Program-made: the position numbers and the translations under genes | NCBI GenBank assembly: GCA_019096065.1 | Contig: JAGUCH010000008.1 | Span: forward strand, 191,001 to 255,000 | Direction: 5' to 3' | Source: Paracyclopina nana | Lineage: Eukaryota > Arthropoda > Copepoda > Cyclopoida > Cyclopettidae | DNA: 64,000 nucleotides | Shown here: one piece after another, positions 11,550 to 24,533 of the stretch | Layout of the letters: every line of letters starts with the position of its first letter | How positions within the stretch are numbered: the stretch's first letter is position 1 | The notes under the pieces: model-generated | Database searches by the model: none | What the model was told of the DNA's origin: nothing | What the model saw: the letters and a program-made list of their open reading frames with translations, nothing else

Positions 11550-11815
11550 CCGGTCATGAGTGCGGGCGTTTCAGGCCGCGAAAGGTCCACTGTGCGCAGC
11601 GTGTTGAGAACGCGCGCGCGCGCGCGCGCGCTCCGTTGAAGCGGCTCGAGTCGGCGCTTTCGCGAGAAGTTGCTCAGTTTTTGTCCGACTTACACAGTGG
11701 TCAGAGTGCGCGCGGAAACTTTGCTGAATTTCGTCTCAGCAGGAAAAATCGAGAAATTCCGCGAATTGTGAGTGCGTTTGTGAATCTGTGCAAATCGGCG
11801 ATTTTCAGGGCCAAA
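11550..11815 (+). promoter_or_regulatory. CpG-rich promoter / 5' UTR of a secreted-protein gene
   Basis: GC content rises sharply, with a (CG)n run at about 11611-11630 and two CACAGTGG/CCACTGTG words, immediately upstream of a signal-peptide exon. A possible short intron lies between GTGAGT (about 11768) and TTTTCAG (about 11808), which would put a splice junction in the leader. This is inferred from composition only. Confidence 0.45.
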
Positions 11816-11870
11816 ATGGCGCGAATTGCCCTTCTGCTTTTCCTCGCCACTTGTGTCCTCGCAATTGAAG
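11816..11870 (+). CDS. First coding exon of a secreted or membrane protein (signal peptide)
   Basis: The ATG at 11816 opens MARIALLLFLATCVLAIE, a textbook signal peptide with a hydrophobic core and small residues before the likely cleavage site. The exon stops at a consensus donor, GAAG|GTAAGG, after 18 codons plus one base. No continuation exon of matching phase was recognised downstream, so the rest of the gene probably lies beyond a long repeat-filled intron. The internal exon at 56078-56252 has the wrong phase to be the direct next exon. The mature protein is unknown. Confidence 0.6.
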
Positions 11871-14459
11871 GTAAGGCCAAGCCTTTTTTATTATCGCGGC
11901 CTTCAAGGCCTAAAATTGGCCTTTATTAAGCCTCATGAAAATAAAAGTGCATTTCAGCTGAAATTGGCCATTTTCCATGTTTGTTTACCTTTCTTTTAAA
12001 AAATTCCAAAAATTTGAATTCTTAACGCTTTTTTTTTAAAAAAAGTGATTTTTTATTACATATCTCAAGTAATATTTTTTTGGTGGCCAAATAAATGTTT
12101 TTGAATGGTTTTTTTGGCGGGAAACTTCAAATTTTCTTGGTAAAATGAAAATCCGCCAAAATTGGCTCTTTTTTAGTGGATTTGGATTTTTCAAGCTTTG
12201 TGCTTTTAGATATTATTTCGGGGCTTTATTATTTGACAATCACACAAGGAAATGGTGCATTTTTGAGGCAGCAAACTCCAAAATCTGATGCTTTTGGACA
12301 TTTTTGGCATTAGACTTGACAGCTGTCTACCAGCATTAAGTATGAATGCACTACAAAGTGGGACTATATTTTTGTCACATTATTGCTGCATTTTGAATGA
12401 GCAAATTGAGATATTTTTAGGTAAGGCTTTTTTCTCCTCTCTTTTGTTGTTGAATTTCTTTAGATTGCTTTTGGCTTGTTTATTTCGTTCTATTCTTTGG
12501 GCGCACAATCACTTTTATGTTATACACCATACAGAGTGTGCACAGTGGACTGTTGTTCTCCCAATTCAAATTCCTATTCAATTCCTACTTCAAGACTTCT
12601 TCTAAAAAAAAGCAAATATCTACTTTTAGCTAAGAACTTCAACTTTTAAGAAGGTTCATTTTTTAATTAAGAATTCAATTTCAGCTTTGAATTCTCATTT
12701 CAAAACTCTGTTGAACATTTTTGAAAACAAACTATTTTAGCTAAGGTTTTAGCTGATTGTTCCATTTCTTGCAAAGATTTCAATCTTTATATAAAACTAT
12801 TTAAAATTTGAATTCTATTTTTAAGCTGAGGATTCTTAACATTAAAAACTTTGAAGCTTTTAAGCACAGGTGACTTTTTTAGCCAGTAATTTAAACTTTG
12901 TGATAATTCAATTTCAGCTAAAAACTGATTTTAAAGCGGCTTAAATATAATCCGTTGTACCCTAATTTTATCTAATTGTTAATAAGTAAATAAACTCTGT
13001 TTTGCCTTTTAAAAAATAAAATAAAAATATTACCAGAAGTATCAGCAGTCTGCAATTTTAGCATGCTCGCCCAAAGTTGGGAACATTCCACTGTGGCATC
13101 ATTATTTTTCGAGTCATTTTGTATTCACCGAGCCACCCCTAATTTTACCAACTTCATCCCTTGGAAATGAAGTTCCAATCTTTGATTTAGGGCCTCTTTT
13201 TGTATCTCGGCAAATGGCCAGAATTAATTTTCCGTCAAAATGGATGGGTGAAAAAAGATGGAATTTTCCGAGCGTTCGGCCCAGTGTGTTTTTACTCAGT
13301 GTTCAAAAATTTGACGGAAAAAATAAGGAGTGGTTTTTTTCAAAATGCTAAATAACTTTTCGTGATTTTGTAAGATTGAAAGCTTTCGGGCCAAAGATGG
13401 CGACACTGAGATAACATTGATAACTGCACACTGGGCTGGTTACTTCTGAAATTGCACGCATTTTTGAAATTGTTTTGAGGCGTTAATTTTTTCGAAAGCT
13501 CATTTCTTTTTGTCCGCCAAAACTGTTTGACTGCTTTTGAGCTGAAAAAATTTGATTATTTTGCTCTATATTGATGATGGAAATTTTTTAAAAGGTTATT
13601 TAAAAAATTCCCTAGTTTTTCTTAAAAGTGAAAATAATTATCTCAAAAAAGCCAAATTTTCTAAAATATTTCAGTAGTTAATTTTGGCTTATTTATTATT
13701 TTTGGTTGACAGCTGATCAAATTAAATTAATTTTATAATAATTTGTTATGATTGACTCCAGTTCATTTAGGCATTTGCAGTCCTTGAAAACATTTTGGGG
13801 GTTGGAAAAACATTTTGAAAGGAGCAATCAATCAATGCAAGAAAAGTAAATTTGCTGACCTTTGCGGATTTGCCAAAAATGTCAAAAGGGGGAAAATGCA
13901 TGAAAATCCCCCATGTTGCGCAGCAGTTGAATAAAAGAGTTTTTTGGGCGAGCTGAAATTACATTTAGTTGTATCATGTCAAGGTCTGCGCACAGCGGGG
14001 CAAAAAACCCCAATAAAAGTTGCATTTTTAAAAAGTTCATTTTCTCTCCAAAAAAAAGTTTTCCTAATACACAGTGGATTATTTTAGGCACTTGACCCAC
14101 CAAGATGTGCCAAAACGGCCTTTTTTTGCTAGTTTTTATCAGAATTGTAATTGGCGATATTTTTGAAAAAATTGAAAATGCGGGAGAAAATGGATGAATA
14201 ATCCACTGTGCACTGTGGTTTGCCTCATTTTCATTTGAATGCTGCCCATCTTTTGGCTATTTTGACAGTTTGCGCATTTGTGACGCTTTTTTTGAGGTGG
14301 GGAGATAAATGGGGAAAACGCTCACTGTGGAACAACGCACCTTAAAAAAAACGTTTAAGCGCCACTTTTATGGTCCATTTGGGCCATATTATGTAAATGA
14401 ATTGAAATTGTGGGCTCTTTTTCGCTTTTTCGTGTGGCCAATTGCTGATTTTTAAGCAG
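11871..14459. other. Probable intron or intergenic AT-rich DNA, no gene seen
   Basis: A/T-rich, with TTTTAGCT and AATTC words and scattered CACAGTGG words (near 12540, 13090, 14072 and 14203). Frames up to 105 codons show no domain or splice context. It would form the first intron of the signal-peptide gene if that gene continues rightwards. Confidence 0.45.
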
Positions 14460-14920
14460 AAAAGATCAACATTAAAAAAAGGAACTTTTTTCTTACTTTT
14501 ACCCCGCTGTGAGCTCTTGTGTTGATGGAAGCAGCAATTTTATTTTCGAATATTTAAAAATTGAAACATGTTGAAAATTGCTATTTTTCATGCGAAAACC
14601 GAATTTTCAAAGATGGAACTTTTTTACTATTTTTACCCCGCTGTGTGTCATTATATTGTATTAATGAAAGCTGCACTTTTCCATAGGATTATTGAAAACT
14701 GCAACTTTTCATTATAATATTGAAAATTGCAATTTTTCATTTTAAAATTCAAAGATGAACTTTTTTCATCCTTTTACCCCGCTGTGAGCTATTATATTAT
14801 GTTATTTAAACATGAACTTAACACGGATATTGCAAATTTTAACTATTCATAAAAAACCCGAAAATTCGAGATTGAACTTTTTTCATCTTTTTACCTCGCT
14901 GTGAGTAGTTATTATAGCAG
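14460..14920 (+). repeat. Four units of a roughly 130-bp repeat around ACCCCGCTGTGAG
   Basis: The phrase TGAACTTTTTTCATC-TTTTACCCCGCTGTGAG recurs with variation, its core near 14500, 14635, 14777 and 14890. Between cores are A/T-rich stretches with TTGAAAATTGC. The units are diverged and non-coding. Confidence 0.7.
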
Positions 14921-16784
14921 AAAAAACTGACACAGATGTCGCTTCTACTTTTAGTATAAATCTCACGCTCATTATGTCAAATTATGATAATGTTAATCCC
15001 TTTTTTGAATTTTAAGCTTTGTGAGAAATTGAAATGTTTATGAAACTTTTGTACGATGCTCTCATAAAAAATGCTTTTTTATAGCTTGCCATTTCCCAAG
15101 AAATGCACCAAAAAATGATGCACTTTTCCCTTCTTCATTCTAATTCAAATTCTTTATTAGTTTTTTTCATAAAAACTAGAAATTTGTTGATTTTAGTGAC
15201 AAATTCAAAAATTAACAGCGAAAAAAATAAGAAAAAATGGTTTCAGAAATAAACATATTTACTTTTTCTAAAATATTAAAAAATATATTTTACAAAAATA
15301 GTGATTTTTTTAAAAACAGGGATTTTTTTTAAAATAGTGATTTTTAGAAAAAGTAAAAAATACAAGAATAAAAATATTGTTTTTAAAAATTGAAAATATA
15401 TACATTTTTAATCATTTTGAAATATTGGGTGATTTTGGGTGAAAAATGGTGGCCCATAAACATTTTTAGATGAAGAATTAAATTTTTTCTTCTTCATCTT
15501 CGTTTAAATTCAGCAGGTTCAATTCAGTGTCTAAGTTGATTGATTGCTTTGATCAGCTTCACTGATGCATATTTTTCACTTTATTGCTAGCAGATTAGCC
15601 CTAAAGCAGATGTCATTTTGCATCAATGCACATTAAACATGATGCAGGAATTACTCACCCATCCATGAATTTGTGTTGTAAACAAAAAAACATGCCAAAA
15701 ATCCATCTGGAACTCCTTCAGATCATCGTAATATTGATTGTATTATTTTGGCACGACATTTTGCAAAATTCCCCAAACCAACCAGGTTTGCACCAATTTT
15801 ATTGGATTTTCAGGCCAAAAATGGCTTGATTTCGCAATAAGACATATTAATGTCGTCACTTCAAGCCTTTTTGATATACTAATTAATATAGATAATGACG
15901 ATGATTTTAGCTTAGTGCATAAAGGATAATAAAGGCGGCTTTTTTTCGTAATATAAAATAAAGCATTTTAAAAAAGGACCTCTTTTTTAAAAATTATAAA
16001 TATCTGGAAGCTTTATAAGTTTATAGCGTAATAAACATAATGTATGTTATCATAACGTTACTGAACGACATTTTGCAAAGTCCACCTATTCAACCATATT
16101 TCCCCCAATTTTATTGCATTTTCAGGCTAATATTAGCTTGATTTCACAAAAAATAAAAATATTGTTGTGCTTCCAAGCCTTTTTCGGCAAATGACGCATA
16201 AAAGATAATCCCGCAAAATAATATGACAACAAATAGTCTGCGTAAAGTAAATCCCGAGGATAATAAAAACCGAGGAAGTTGTCCCATTAGTCTCCATGTC
16301 CCATTAGTAGTGTCCCATTAGCGTGCATGTCTCATTTAGCCGCTGCACAATTTGCTCAAAATTTTCAACTTGCCAAATTAACGCACACTGGGCCAAAGTT
16401 TCATAATGAGTTTTTTTAAGGGCCAGTGTCTATTTTTTATTGCATGCATTTTTTTCTTTGCCCTTGGGGCTTTTTTCTTCAAGATTCACACTTCAAAATT
16501 GCCCCTAATAAACCTTTCTCAGCTATTTCTCAAAATACTATATATAAGCGCCAAATTTGCATTTTTTAATTAAGGAATTAAAAAATAGAAAATATGGAAA
16601 AATAAGCTCTCTTTTTTATGTAAAAGAGCTCTCTTATTTCTTATACATAGAAAGCTTCTCCCTTTTTCACGCAAAAAATAAAGCTAAGAGACTGATCCGA
16701 AAAAAATTAAACCTTGAGATTTTGCCAGATTTTTTCAAAAAATACTCAGTAAAAGCACATTTGGGTGACGAGGACAGAAAAGGT
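14921..16784. other. AT-rich DNA, no gene seen
   Basis: Long A/T runs, including AAAATAGTGATTTTT motifs near 15300-15350. Two related segments near 15770-15860 and 16070-16170 share the phrases CGACATTTTGCAAA, ATTTTATTG.ATTTTCAGGC and GCTTGATTTC, and are diverged copies of one repeat. No convincing coding sequence. Confidence 0.45.
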
Positions 16785-17225
16785 GGACACAGTGGGGTAA
16801 ACTGGACAAAAAAGTTCAACCTTAAAAGTACACAATGTGATGAAGTGGATGAAAAACGTTCACTTTTTAAAAATCAGCCCTTAGTGCACAGTGGGGCAAT
16901 TTGGTCGAAAAAATCATTTATAAAGTTTGCTAAAAAAGCTCACAGTGGGGTAAACGGGACAAAAAAGGTCAACCTTAAAAGTACACAATGGGATAAAGTG
17001 GAGGAAAAAAGTTCACATTTAAAAAATATCCCATTTTGCACAGTGGGGTAAAATTGCAAAAAAATCACATTTAAAGTAAGCTAATAAGTGCACAGTGGGG
17101 TAAACCGGACAAAAAATCCCATTCAAAAGTAGCACACAGTGGAGAAAGTTTTTAATTTTTTTAAAAAAGCAGCAAAAAGTGCACAGTGTGGTAAATTGGC
17201 CTTAAAAATCCTAAGCGCACAGTGG
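16785..17225 (+). repeat. CACAGTGGGGTAAA repeat array
   Basis: CACAGTGGGG or CACAGTGGRG recurs about every 70-100 bp (near 16789, 16890, 16944, 17038, 17092 and 17138), most copies followed by TAAAxxGGACAAAAAA and AAAAGTACACA. A 164-codon frame through this array is only the repeat read in one frame. Confidence 0.75.
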
Positions 17226-17639
17226 GACTAGATGTGGAATTTCTAAAAAGTTTTTTTTAAAAGGTTGTTTTTTTATGCATCAGACTCTTATATTTCAATT
17301 CAGTTTTTTTCGGATCACTCTCTAGTGTTATTGCACATTTCATGCAAGATTCCTCATTACCTCTTTTCTTCTTGAATCCACATGGGGTATAATAAGGCGG
17401 CCATTTTGTTGGGATTTGCTGAATAATAATGCCTTGTTTACTTGCTACCACAAAATACATATAATACCGTAAAGAGCCTTCATAAAATTGAGGATGATCA
17501 TTTTTTAGCATCAGACTTTTTTCGGCCCTAAAAACTGTCACTTTTTATGAGGCTTTTTCAGCTGAAAGGAATTTCATCATGTATTATAGATTGAGTTTGT
17601 TGACAATCTTTGTCAAATACTAAAAATCCATATTCAAAA
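17226..17639. other. Spacer, no gene seen
   Basis: A minus-strand frame of 94 codons (17257-17541) has no domain, no good start context and no splice support. I do not call it a gene. Confidence 0.4.
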
Positions 17640-17950
17640 TTGGAAACAGTGGAAAATGTTACTACATTTCACCAAAATATCAATATTTCACCAAGATATC
17701 AATATTTCACCAATATACCTAAAATCTAGATTGTCTATAAGCCATCAAAATATATACATTTCACCAAAATATCAATATTCCAATAAAATGTCTTAAGTTC
17801 ATCAAAATATCTATAATTCTTTAAAGTATCTATAATTCATCAAAATATCTATAATTCATCAAAACATCAATATTCCATCAAAATATCAATAATCCATCAA
17901 AATATCTACATTTCATCAAAACATGAAAATATCAATATTTCACTCAAAAT
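17640..17950 (+). repeat. AT-rich minisatellite of TTTCACCAAAATATCAATA type
   Basis: Imperfect units of about 17-20 bp alternate between CACCAAAATATC and CATCAAAATATC forms. Low complexity and non-coding. Confidence 0.75.
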
Positions 17951-18424
17951 TCCTCATAGAGGATCTCTAGTTCATTCTCAGTTTTTGGTATATTTTGTGT
18001 GTGATGATGATGCGTGATCCAAGTGATTATTCCCCACATTATGATATGAAAAACTATCAGCAGTTCTTCTACAAGGGACAAAAGTGACGGGACACGCCTT
18101 TGGTTTCTTCTACTAGCATTGAGTAGCTGCCAAAATTACCAGACCACCTTGGAGCAATTTTCTGATTAAATGAGGTGCAAAGTTTACTTACCTTCTTTTA
18201 AAAGAGCACCTGAAATTCCAGCTACCTTGGTAATTATTGTGTGTGTTATACTGGGCTTTAATTGTCACTTTTACCTTAATAGTAGAGAGCATTTACACTT
18301 AGGGGCACTGATGAATGTGGACAGAAATGGGTCAATTGTGGGCTTGTGCATGGTCACTTCTTCCTGACTTTTAGGGGAAATCTTTGTATTTAAGATTGAA
18401 TATTGTAGATTTAACAAGAAACTA

Positions 18425-20120
18425 ATTTTGAGTCAGGTTTTGAGTCAGGTTTTGAGTCAGGTTTTGAGTCATGTATAGCTTTTTGGGTCATAGCTAGTGT
18501 CTTGAGTCATAGTAAGTTAATTGAGTCATATATTACTGACTTGAGTCAAATATACTGACTTGAGTCATATATTACTGACTTGAGTCATATATTACTGACT
18601 TGAGTCATAGCTAGAGCCTTGAGTCATAGTAATAGTGACTTGAATATTGGTAAGTGACTTGAGTCATAGTTAGTCGCTTGAGTAAGTGAGTGACTTGAGT
18701 CAGTGAGTGACTTGAGTCAGTGAGTGACTTGAGTCAGTGAGTGACTTGAGTCAGTGAGTGACTTGAGTCAGTGAGTGACTTGAGTAAGTGGGCCACTTGA
18801 GTCAGTGAGTGACTTGAGTCAGTGAGTGACTTGAGTCAGTGAGTGACTTGAGTCAGTGAGTGACTTGAGTAAGTGGGCCACTTGAGTCAGTGAGTGACTT
18901 GAGTCAGTGAGTGACTTGAGTCAGTGAGTGACTTGAGTCAGTGAGTGACTTGAGTCAGTGAGTGACTTGAGTCAGTGAGTGACTTGAGTCAGCGAGTGAC
19001 TTGAGTAAGTGAGTGACTTGAGTCAGTGAGTGACTTGAGTTAGTGGGTGACTTGAGTCAGTGAGTGGATTGAGTCAGTGAGTGACTTGAGTCAGTGAGTG
19101 ACTTGAGTCAGTGAGTGATTTGAGTCAGTGAGTGACTTGAGTCAGTGAGTGACTTGAGTCAGTGAGTGACTTGAGTAAGTGGGCCACTTGAGTCAGTGAG
19201 TGACTTGAGTCAGTGAGTGACTTGAGTCAGTGAGTGACTTGAGTCAGTGAGTGACTTGAGTAAGTGGGCCACTTGAGTCAGTGAGTGACTTGAGTCAGTG
19301 AGTGACTTGAGTCAGTGAGTGACTTGAGTCAGTGAGTGACTTGAGTCAGTGAGTGACTTGAGTCAGTGAGTGACTTGAGTCAGCGAGTGACTTGAGTAAG
19401 TGAGTGACTTGAGTCAGTGAGTGACTTGAGTTAGTGGGTGACTTGAGTCAGTGAGTGGATTGAGTCAGTGAGTGACTTGAGTCAGTGAGTGACTTGAGTC
19501 AGTGAGTGACTTGAGTCAGTGAGTGACTTGAGTCAGTGAGTGACTTGAGTCAGTGAGTGACTTGAGTCAGTGAGTGACTTGAGTCAGTGAGTGACTTGAG
19601 TCAGTGAGTGACTTGAGTCAGTGAGTGACTTGAGTCAGTGAGTGACTTGAGTAAGTGGGCCACTTGAGTCAGTGAGTGACTTGAGTCAGTGAGTGACTTG
19701 AGTCAGTGAGTGACTTGAGTCAGTGAGTGACTTGAGTCAGTGAGTGACTTGAGTCAGCGAGTGACTTGAGTAAGTGAGTGACTTGAGTCAGTGAGTGACT
19801 TGAGTTAGTGGGTGACTTGAGTCAGTGAGTGGATTGAGTCAGTGAGTGACTTGAGTCAGTGAGTGACTTGAGTCAGTGAGTGACTTGAGTCAGTGAGTGA
19901 CTCTGGTCATGGAAAGTGACTTGGGTCATAGAAATTGACTTGGGTCATAGAAAGTGACTAGAGTCATAGAAAGTGACTAGAGTCATAGAAAGTGACTAGA
20001 GTCATAGAACGTGACTAGAGTCATAGAAAGTGACTAGAGTCATAGAAAGTGACTAGAGTCATAGAAAGTGACTAGAGTCATAGTAAGTGACTTGGGTCTT
20101 AGAAAATGAAAAGAGTCATA
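18425..20120 (+). repeat. Satellite: 17-bp TGAGTCA units with higher-order repeats, then 19-bp units
   Basis: From about 18680 to 19900 the unit GAGTGACTTGAGTCAGT repeats in 17-bp steps. Marker variants recur at multiples of the unit: CAGCGAG lies at 18990, 19381 and 19755, intervals of 391 (23 x 17) and 374 (22 x 17). The TAAGTGGGCCACTT variant also recurs. From about 19910 to 20095 the array switches to 19-bp units (GACTAGAGTCATAGAAAGT). Irregular copies flank both sides. There is no coding capacity. Confidence 0.92.
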
Positions 20121-20819
20121 GTTAGTTGCTTGAGTCAGTGAGTGACTTGAATCAGTGAGTGACTCGAGCCGGTGAGCGACTTGAGAAAAGCTATTGTTTT
20201 GAGTAATGGTTAGTGACTTGAGAAACAGCTACTGTCTCCAGTCATTACTAATGACTTGAGTCAAAGTTAACAACTTATTTAGTGACTTGTGAAAGAGCTA
20301 GTGACTCAAGTCTTTGAGTCATTGTTAGCGCCTAAAGTTCCCATTGGTGACTTAAGTCAAGATTGACAAAAAATAATATTTACTAGCCTAAGTCAAAGTT
20401 AGTGACTTGAGTCTTTCTTTATGGCTTTTGCCATTTGTTTCTTTCCATGTTTGCTTAGTAAGAGCAAACTGTGTTTCCCCTACTGCTCAAAACATCATTT
20501 GGCCTTTAGCATTGGTTGGTGAAAGCCTCTTAATGATGGATCATATCAAAGTCAGGAAGTTTGGCATCATGAGCTCTCCTACTACACTTGAGTGTACCAC
20601 TAGTCCACTTGTGAAGGGGGAATCTTATGCACTTAGCAAGAGGGTGGAGACTCTTGAAATAACAACAACAACAGACTCAAATTCCAGACTTGTCACCATG
20701 ACACTTGTCTTGATTATGCTCAGCAGGAAAATACTTTCAATCACTTCTGCTCTCTCACTACTTAGACTCAATTGTTGCTGATATCAGTCCTGCTCAACTG
20801 TCAGCCCAAAATATTCTCC
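20121..20819. other. Degenerate satellite edge and unassigned sequence
   Basis: Decayed TGACTTGAGTC copies continue to about 20415. A 124-codon frame follows at 20407-20781 but begins at TTG and has no domain, so it is not called as a gene. Confidence 0.4.
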
Positions 20820-21400
20820 CCTCCTCACTGAGGCACACTGGGGTACACTGGCTGAAAAAGGATCAAAATATTTGAAAGCCAAATTTGATTTTTTTTACTT
20901 TTTCTGCTTGATTTCAATTTTTCACCTCAATGTTAGTGAACAGAAATATGTTTGTTTTTAATTTTATAAATGTTTTAAAAAAAATGTTTTACAGCTTTTT
21001 TGATTTTTTAAATGTTTCAAAAGTAGATAAGAGTAGGGGAATAGATTTTATGTACACAATTATCCCTTTGTTACTGTTTTACAAAAGTGAGGCACACTGG
21101 GGTAAACTGGCTGAAAAAGGATGAGCAAAAATATGTAGATTAAAAATATTTATGTTGATTTTTTTGACTTTTTCGCCTTAATGTGAGTTTAAAGACACAT
21201 GTTTGTTTTCAAGTGTCAATGTGAGACACACTGGGGTAAGCTGGCCCAAAAAGGGTCTTATATGTTGTACAGCTAAATTAGATTTTTTGAATGTTTGCTA
21301 AGTAAATATAAGTTGAAAAAAAGGTTTTGCGTACATAATTATCCCTTTTTTTTCTTTACACAAGTGAGGCACACCGGGGTAAATTGGCCCCAAAAGTGTC
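20820..21400 (+). repeat. Four units of a GAGGCACACTGGGGTAAACTGG repeat
   Basis: The phrase recurs near 20829, 21089, 21226 and 21366 with GGCTGAAAAAGGAT or GGCCCAAAAAGGGT after it. Between copies are TTTTTTGA, GTTTGTTTT and AATTATCCCTTT segments in constant order. The unit is about 137-140 bp, with one double-length gap. Confidence 0.75.
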
Positions 21401-24400
21401 TTGCTGGTTCATTTTCGTAAACTTTCGTGAGCGCAGATTTTGTTTTGTAAAATTTGCCTAATTGTCAGTTTTCAGTTGACTGTTGCACCAAGTGCTTTTC
21501 CAGCCCTAGCTTTTGCTATATAGTTAATGGACTTTAGCAATTTACACAAAGTTTGCTGTTTAAAACCTTTAAATTTGCAGCAAATTTGATACACCAAAAT
21601 GTCACTTGAATTTTTTTAGTTTAAAGTTTTTTATTTTCTTAGGCTTGTCATTGAAAAATGGCCCTAAAAATAGTATCTCAATCCTTTGAAGAAATGTTTT
21701 TAAATACTAATTCAGGTCAATTATTGGCTAATGTTGCCCTCATTAAGTCTAATTACCATATCAAGTTTAGGGGTGACACAATTTGGGTGGGCCAAAATGA
21801 GCTTGTTACTGAGATGATTCACACTATGGCCAAAGTAGGATAGTAAAAAGTATGAGGGTGTCTGCATGTTTCCACTGGGAAGAGACACATTTATTACCTT
21901 CACTGGAATTTTGTGAGCTGACTTTGAAAATCTAGACACACACTGTGTTATTATTATCCCTAGTAAGAGCTCAAAAGCCGCAAAAATTCCACCAGGCTTT
22001 GCTGTCATGCATGGTAATATGATATTCGAATATATTTTCCATATTTTCCCCAAAGAAATAATTGCCATTTCAGGCGAGAATCAGTACAAGCTTTTAAAAG
22101 GAATTGATCTCAGTTGAGACAAATTTGGATCTTGGGCAATTTTTGCTTCAAGCCCAAACCGTTAAGGCGTTGAACCAACAAAGCTTAAGCGTGCTTGCGT
22201 TAAAATTTTACAAGTACGCCGCTTACTCTTTACTTGTTCGGCATCTCTTAAAGGAGGGAAAATCCTGTAACAAATTACCCATGTGGGCGTGAGCAAAGCC
22301 CTGACTTCAAGTTCCATTTTGTAAGGCAGCGCAGGGGAAAAAATTGACGTTTTTAAAGAAGAAATAGCGAACAACATTTGGTGTAAAGTCATGAGTGTTA
22401 AGTGTGATCTGTGCTGCATCAATTCATTTGGGATGGAGTTGGGTATTGAACTTGAGACATTTGCACTGCACCTTAATGAAGCTAGCCATATTTCACAACT
22501 AATGGACCGATTGGGCTTTGGCTTGACATCTTCATTTCAACACCTCACAATTAAAATGAACACTTCTTCTTCTCTTGTACAGGCTAAATCTCTTGGCAGA
22601 AATGTTGGGTGTTCTTCTGTGTAGTTCATCCATGTCACTGTTTTGTTGTTCCCGCCCTAAAATTACACCTTGAAAAGAACTGTTAAGGTCACACTCAAAT
22701 TTCCTCTTTGGGATTTCAGACACAAAATTTATGTGACGCGTACAAGAACTCACAAAACGAAAATTGAAAGTACGACAAGATTACTTTTCGATGTGCAGTC
22801 AAGCCATTTTTGGGCTGGAAAATATCTGAAAATTGCAACAAATGGGCTTGAGTTGGCAATGAAAGCAAAATGCTTGGAATAAATCTTGGTCATTACTTTA
22901 CAACTTTTCTTCTCGTCATTCTTCTAAAGCCGTTGTTGTCATTTAGCATAAACGACCTTTGCCATTATTTACTTTTGGCACCAATTCACATGGGTTTTGG
23001 CAGACGCCAAAAGCAAACAGAAGAAGAAGGTTGTTGGCATGTACAAATTGGGGTCAATTTGCTCATGTTGCACATTTTTTCTACCCTACTCAGGCTGAAA
23101 TTGGTGTGTGCATTTTTTGTTGCCACCTCCCATCATGTGCAGCCATTTTTGCACCAAAAAAAGCCCCCATTGTGCATCAGGTTTCGACTTGAGTGCAATC
23201 AATCAAGTGCTAGCTTTTTCTACAAGGATTTACTAGCAAATTTTACAAGCCGTCAAAATTGGACGGAATTTGTTTTAGCACAACGTGAATTAAAATTGTT
23301 AACGTATGACCGATATTTTCACCCAAAAATATGCTTTCAATGCCAAATCTGCCTGATTTTTGCCAATTTTCAGATATTTCCCAGCTTAAAAATGGCTTGT
23401 TTTCACATTGAAAAGTAATTTTGTCGTACTTTGAATTAAACTTGAAACATCGTCATTTTTCCAAAAAAAATCATTAATTTAGATAAAAAAGACTGGTATA
23501 CAATGACATTTTGAACTGACATGCAATCCACACTGTAAATACTATCTCATTAAAAGTTACGTGTACTAATCTTTAATGTTTCCTTTCTTTTTTTAGGTAA
23601 GACCACCACTTCCTTTTTTCCACCAAAAAATCAAACAAAGGGGGGCAAAATGGAAGGGTGACTCATCAAGTATGCATTATACAAAATCTAGATGAAGAAA
23701 AAGAAGATGTGTTTTTTCCCTTGGAAAAGGCAGAAAATCGATCTTCTTGTCCGAAGAAATGTTGCATACATTTCTTGATTTGACCTTCTCACGAGAAAAA
23801 ATAAGGTTTTCCCTTGTATTTTTTCATTATAGAGCAGGAAAATGTGCTTTTCTTCCCAAAAGCAAATGTAATTTGGTTCTTCCTGCTCCCAATCAATTAT
23901 ATTGGAGTCCATTTTCAGTGAGATGGAACTTTTTCCTTTTGTTTGCCTTCATTTGTGCAGAATCACAGCATTCTAATCCAAATTATACATCATAGAGTTC
24001 TACTTTGGCAGTCAGCTGCTAGTTGGAGTCAGCAGTTTTTTTATGAGTACATATATTCCCAGAATTCATCATTGCTTTGATAAGCAGTGGGAAAAAAATT
24101 TACCAATATACCAAGGCATGGAAAAAGGTGCTTTTCTTATTTTCAATTTATTAATATAAACTAGGTAAAGGCGTCCATAAATGGACAGCGGAGGGCGGGC
24201 CTACGGAAATATTTGAAAGTAGCCCTTTATTTAAATAAAAAAATGGAAAGCATGCTTCATATCACAAAGCTTTTTCCTTCAGCAACCTTCACTTTTAAAT
24301 GGAGCTGAGTCACAATATGTGTAGTTGCTAGTTTAACTATGTTATAAGAGAGAGCGGCAATCTTCCAACACACATTGCTGAGCAGATTGCAAAGGTTGAA

Positions 24401-24529
24401 ACTGGTCAAAGTCATAGGTGGCGCAATTTTTAGGATTTTTAGGACAATTTTTCTGTCACTCCACCTCGCCAAGTAAATAAGTTCGACCTTTGCAAATTTT
24501 GGAGGGCTCGTGTAGATCTCAGCTAGCCA
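21401..24529. other. Low-GC region without a confident gene
   Basis: The longest frame is 182 codons (22870-23418, plus). It begins in a hydrophobic stretch but has no domain and no splice or Kozak support. Shorter frames around 21658-22624 contain Cys/His and leucine-rich pieces and could be remnants of an old gene, but they are not placed. Near 24300-24374 a segment is the inverted partner of sequence right of the LTR element. Confidence 0.4.
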
Positions 24530-24533
24530 AGAT
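24530..24533. repeat. Target-site duplication AGAT (left)
   Basis: AGAT directly precedes the 5' LTR and recurs at 48340-48343 directly after the 3' LTR. Confidence 0.75.

Noticed and set aside
16557-17051. 164-codon plus-strand frame
   Set aside because: It runs through the CACAGTGGGG repeats and has no domain.
22870-23418. 182-codon plus-strand frame
   Set aside because: Hydrophobic start, but no recognisable domain, promoter or splice sites; not distinguishable from chance in low-GC DNA.
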